The position numbers were made by a program, and so were the translations under genes. Positions 31,666 to 33,305 of a DNA stretch of 33,305 nucleotides are shown here, in pieces. This DNA is from Actinomycetota bacterium (GTDB lineage Bacteria > Actinomycetota > Geothermincolia > Geothermincolales > RBG-13-55-18): the NCBI GenBank assembly GCA_028697145.1, contig JAQVFR010000014.1:1-33305 (forward strand), given 5' to 3'. The notes under the pieces are model-generated. The model saw only the letters and a list, made by a program, of their open reading frames with translations, had not been told where the DNA came from and searched no databases. Each line of letters begins with the position of its first letter. The first letter of the stretch is position 1.

Positions 31666-31703
31666 CAGATCGAACGTGAATATATAAGAAGAGGCGGTTT
31701 TAG

Positions 31704-32843
31704 GTGAACGGGACGAAGGATTATTACAAGCTGCTGGGAGTGGACAAAAAGGCGTCGGAGAAGGAGATAAAGGACGCCTACCGCAAGCTTGCGCGCAAAT
31801 ATCACCCCGACGCCAATCCGGGAGACAAGGGCTCGGAGGAGAAGTTCAAGGAGATCTCCGAGGCCTACGAGGTGCTTTCCAACGCGGAGAAGCGCAAGCA
31901 ATACGATTCCGGCGGCATGTTCTCCGGCGCGGGCGGCCCGGGCCCGGGGTTTTACCCCGGGGGTGTCGGGGGCGCGCGCCCCGGATCGCGCTCCTATTCC
32001 TACTCCGGGGATATCGGAGACCTCGGGGACCTGGGGGATATCTTCAACCTTTTCAGTGGCATGGGAACGGGCGCGGGCGCGGGGCGCCGCCGGGAGGCGC
32101 GCAAGGGGCGGGACCTCCAGACGGACGTCACCGTCTCCTTCGAGGAGGCCCTCTCCGGCGTCACTATCCCCCTCACCGTCACCGGGAAGACGGTCTGCCC
32201 CACCTGCAAGGGGAGCGGGGCCAGGCCGGGCACCCTGCCCAAGACCTGCCCCACCTGCGGCGGCAGGGGGTCCGTCTCCCAGAACCAGGGCCCCTTCGCC
32301 TTTTCCCGGCCTTGCCCCAACTGCGGCGGCAGGGGCACGGTGATCGAGGAGCCTTGCGAGACCTGCCGGGGCGCGGGTGCGGTGGAGATGCCGCGCAACA
32401 TCAAGGTGAAGATCCCGGCCGGGATCAACGACGGCGGCAAGGTGCGTTTTCCCGGCAAGGGAGAGGCGGCGCCCCTGGGTGGAACGCCGGGGGATCTGTA
32501 CGTTAACGTGCACGTGAAGCCGCATAAATATTTCAAGAGGAAGGACTCAGGCATACTTCTCGACCTGCCCATAACCTTCCCCGAGGCGGCGATGGGAACG
32601 ACGGTGGAGATACCTACCCTCAATGGCAAGGTCAAACTCAAGGTGCCGGCAGGCACAGCGGACGGCCGTAAGTTCCGGCTGCGGGGCAAGGGAGCGCCCA
32701 AGCCCAGGGGCAAGGGCCACGGCGACATGATCGTGACCGCGCGCATCGTCGTCCCCAAGAAGATGACGGCCAAGGAGAAGGAGCTGGTGAAGAAGCTAAA
32801 GGAGCTGGAGAAGGAGGACCCCCGTGCCTTCCTGGGGGAGTAG
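31704..32843 (+). CDS. dnaJ: Co-chaperone DnaJ (Hsp40)
   Basis: The 379-residue product has the J domain ([33 protein letters not shown], with HPD), a Gly/Ser-rich linker, and a zinc-binding region with four CxxCxGxG motifs: [24 protein letters not shown] and CETCRGAG. C-terminal peptide-binding domains follow. It is a complete type-I DnaJ that stimulates DnaK ATPase and delivers clients. The start is GTG 31704 with a weak AGAGGCGG upstream. A perfect CCCGGGG...CCCCGGG hairpin falls in the linker coding region. It is followed within 11 bases by hspR. Confidence 0.95.
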   Translation: MNGTKDYYKLLGVDKKASEKEIKDAYRKLARKYHPDANPGDKGSEEKFKEISEAYEVLSNAEKRKQYDSGGMFSGAGGPGPGFYPGGVGGARPGSRSYSYSGDIGDLGDLGDIFNLFSGMGTGAGAGRRREARKGRDLQTDVTVSFEEALSGVTIPLTVTGKTVCPTCKGSGARPGTLPKTCPTCGGRGSVSQNQGPFAFSRPCPNCGGRGTVIEEPCETCRGAGAVEMPRNIKVKIPAGINDGGKVRFPGKGEAAPLGGTPGDLYVNVHVKPHKYFKRKDSGILLDLPITFPEAAMGTTVEIPTLNGKVKLKVPAGTADGRKFRLRGKGAPKPRGKGHGDMIVTARIVVPKKMTAKEKELVKKLKELEKEDPRAFLGE

Positions 32844-32853
32844 GTGATGGACG

Positions 32854-33273
32854 ATGGACGCAAAAAAGCTGAATGAAGAGCCGGTTTACGTCATCAGCAT
32901 CGCGGCGCGCCTGGCCGACGTGCACCCCCAGACCCTGCGCATCTACGAGCGCAAGGGGCTGATCAACCCCGCAAGGGTGCACAACCGCCGGCGTTATTCC
33001 GAGGCCGACATCGAGCGCTGCCGGTTGATCCAGGAGTTGACCCAGGAGATGGGGGTGAACCTGGCCGGGGTGAAGATGATCATGGACATGCGCTCCCGCA
33101 TGGAGCGCATGCGCGAGCGTGTGGAGTCCCTGGAGGAGGAGCTGGAGGGGATGCGGGCCGACATCGAGGAGCGGGTGCGGCAGGTGAGGGAGAGCTTCCG
33201 CAACGATATCGTGCCGGTGCCGCGGGGAGAGATCGTGATCAAGCGTGGAGTCCGACGTGGACCGGGTATGTAA
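32854..33273 (+). CDS. hspR: HspR, MerR-family heat-shock repressor
   Basis: The 139-residue product has a MerR-type winged helix at its N-terminus ([45 protein letters not shown]) and continues with [25 protein letters not shown] and a coiled coil. The [13 protein letters not shown] and NLAGVK segments match HspR, which represses dnaK operons with DnaK as co-repressor and normally binds HAIR sequences. The ATG follows GGGGGAGTAGGTGATGG. It ends the operon, giving the autoregulatory loop known in Streptomyces and mycobacteria. Confidence 0.93.
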   Translation: MDAKKLNEEPVYVISIAARLADVHPQTLRIYERKGLINPARVHNRRRYSEADIERCRLIQELTQEMGVNLAGVKMIMDMRSRMERMRERVESLEEELEGMRADIEERVRQVRESFRNDIVPVPRGEIVIKRGVRRGPGM

Positions 33274-33283
33274 GTAATGGCTC

Positions 33284-33289
33284 TTGACA
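33284..33289 (+). promoter_or_regulatory. -35 hexamer at the right edge
   Basis: A perfect TTGACA, preceded by C as at the dnaK promoter, lies 11 bases after hspR. Its -10 partner would fall at about 33307, just outside the window, so this is only a candidate start of the next transcription unit. Confidence 0.3.
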
Positions 33290-33305
33290 TCCCTCGCCAG
33301 CGGCT

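Noticed and set aside
1-33305. tRNA or rRNA genes, prophage, integrase or insertion-sequence transposase
   Set aside because: No cloverleaf with a GTTCGANTC-type arm, rRNA-like stretch, or transposase/integrase motif was found on either strand.

Overview
The window is high-GC bacterial chromosome, densely coded on both strands. It shows no rRNA, tRNA, phage, insertion-sequence transposase or CRISPR array. The heat-shock operon at the right end (dnaK, hsp20, grpE, dnaJ, hspR) ends in a MerR-type HspR gene, the arrangement typical of Actinobacteria and relatives. A sigma factor very close to Firmicutes SigH/Spo0H, many TTG starts and a diverged set of membrane proteins suggest a deep-branching, probably uncultured actinobacterial-type lineage. 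That placement is inference; no marker gene here settles it.

Left third (1-12,255). A TTG-started NAD-dependent epimerase diverges from a family-4-type glycosyltransferase. Next come an alpha/beta hydrolase and a large membrane-anchored M14 carboxypeptidase homologue that has lost its HxxE zinc motif. Two probable lipoproteins follow (SGNH-hydrolase-like and GerMN), then a three-helix membrane protein and two tandem PHP-domain phosphoesterase paralogues. The section closes with a small cysteine-containing protein, a zinc-ribbon single-pass membrane protein and a DUF2804 protein.

Middle (12,256-24,086). A two-domain VOC protein and an FmdE-type protein form a short operon behind a promoter with a palindromic candidate operator. 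An 85-bp REP/MITE-like element with GGGGTCA termini follows. Then come a DapF homologue with serine at both catalytic cysteine positions, a HEPN-like protein, a DUF72 protein, a B12-binding-type radical SAM protein, a near-perfect 78-bp-period tandem duplication and a CheY-like response regulator. The section ends with a CrtI-type FAD oxidoreductase fused to six transmembrane helices and a run of small membrane or charged proteins, including a 33-residue single-pass protein.

Right third (24,087-33,305). An acetyl-CoA hydrolase/CoA-transferase gene has a long leader behind a sigma-70-type promoter. It is preceded by the SigH-like sigma factor, whose promoter lies in an AT-rich island, and by a degenerate iron-sulfur uracil-DNA-glycosylase-like protein. 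A UbiA prenyltransferase and the chaperone operon complete the window. In that operon DnaK, GrpE and DnaJ form the Hsp70 machine, Hsp20 holds unfolded clients, and HspR is expected to repress the operon. UbiA and the CrtI-type fusion suggest isoprenoid or other membrane-lipid modification.

Most informative observations: the DapF homologue with both cysteines replaced, the M14 pseudo-peptidase, the membrane-fused CrtI-like enzyme, the REP-like element, the tandem duplication upstream of the response regulator, the degenerate UDG, and the heavy use of TTG starts (9 of about 34 genes).
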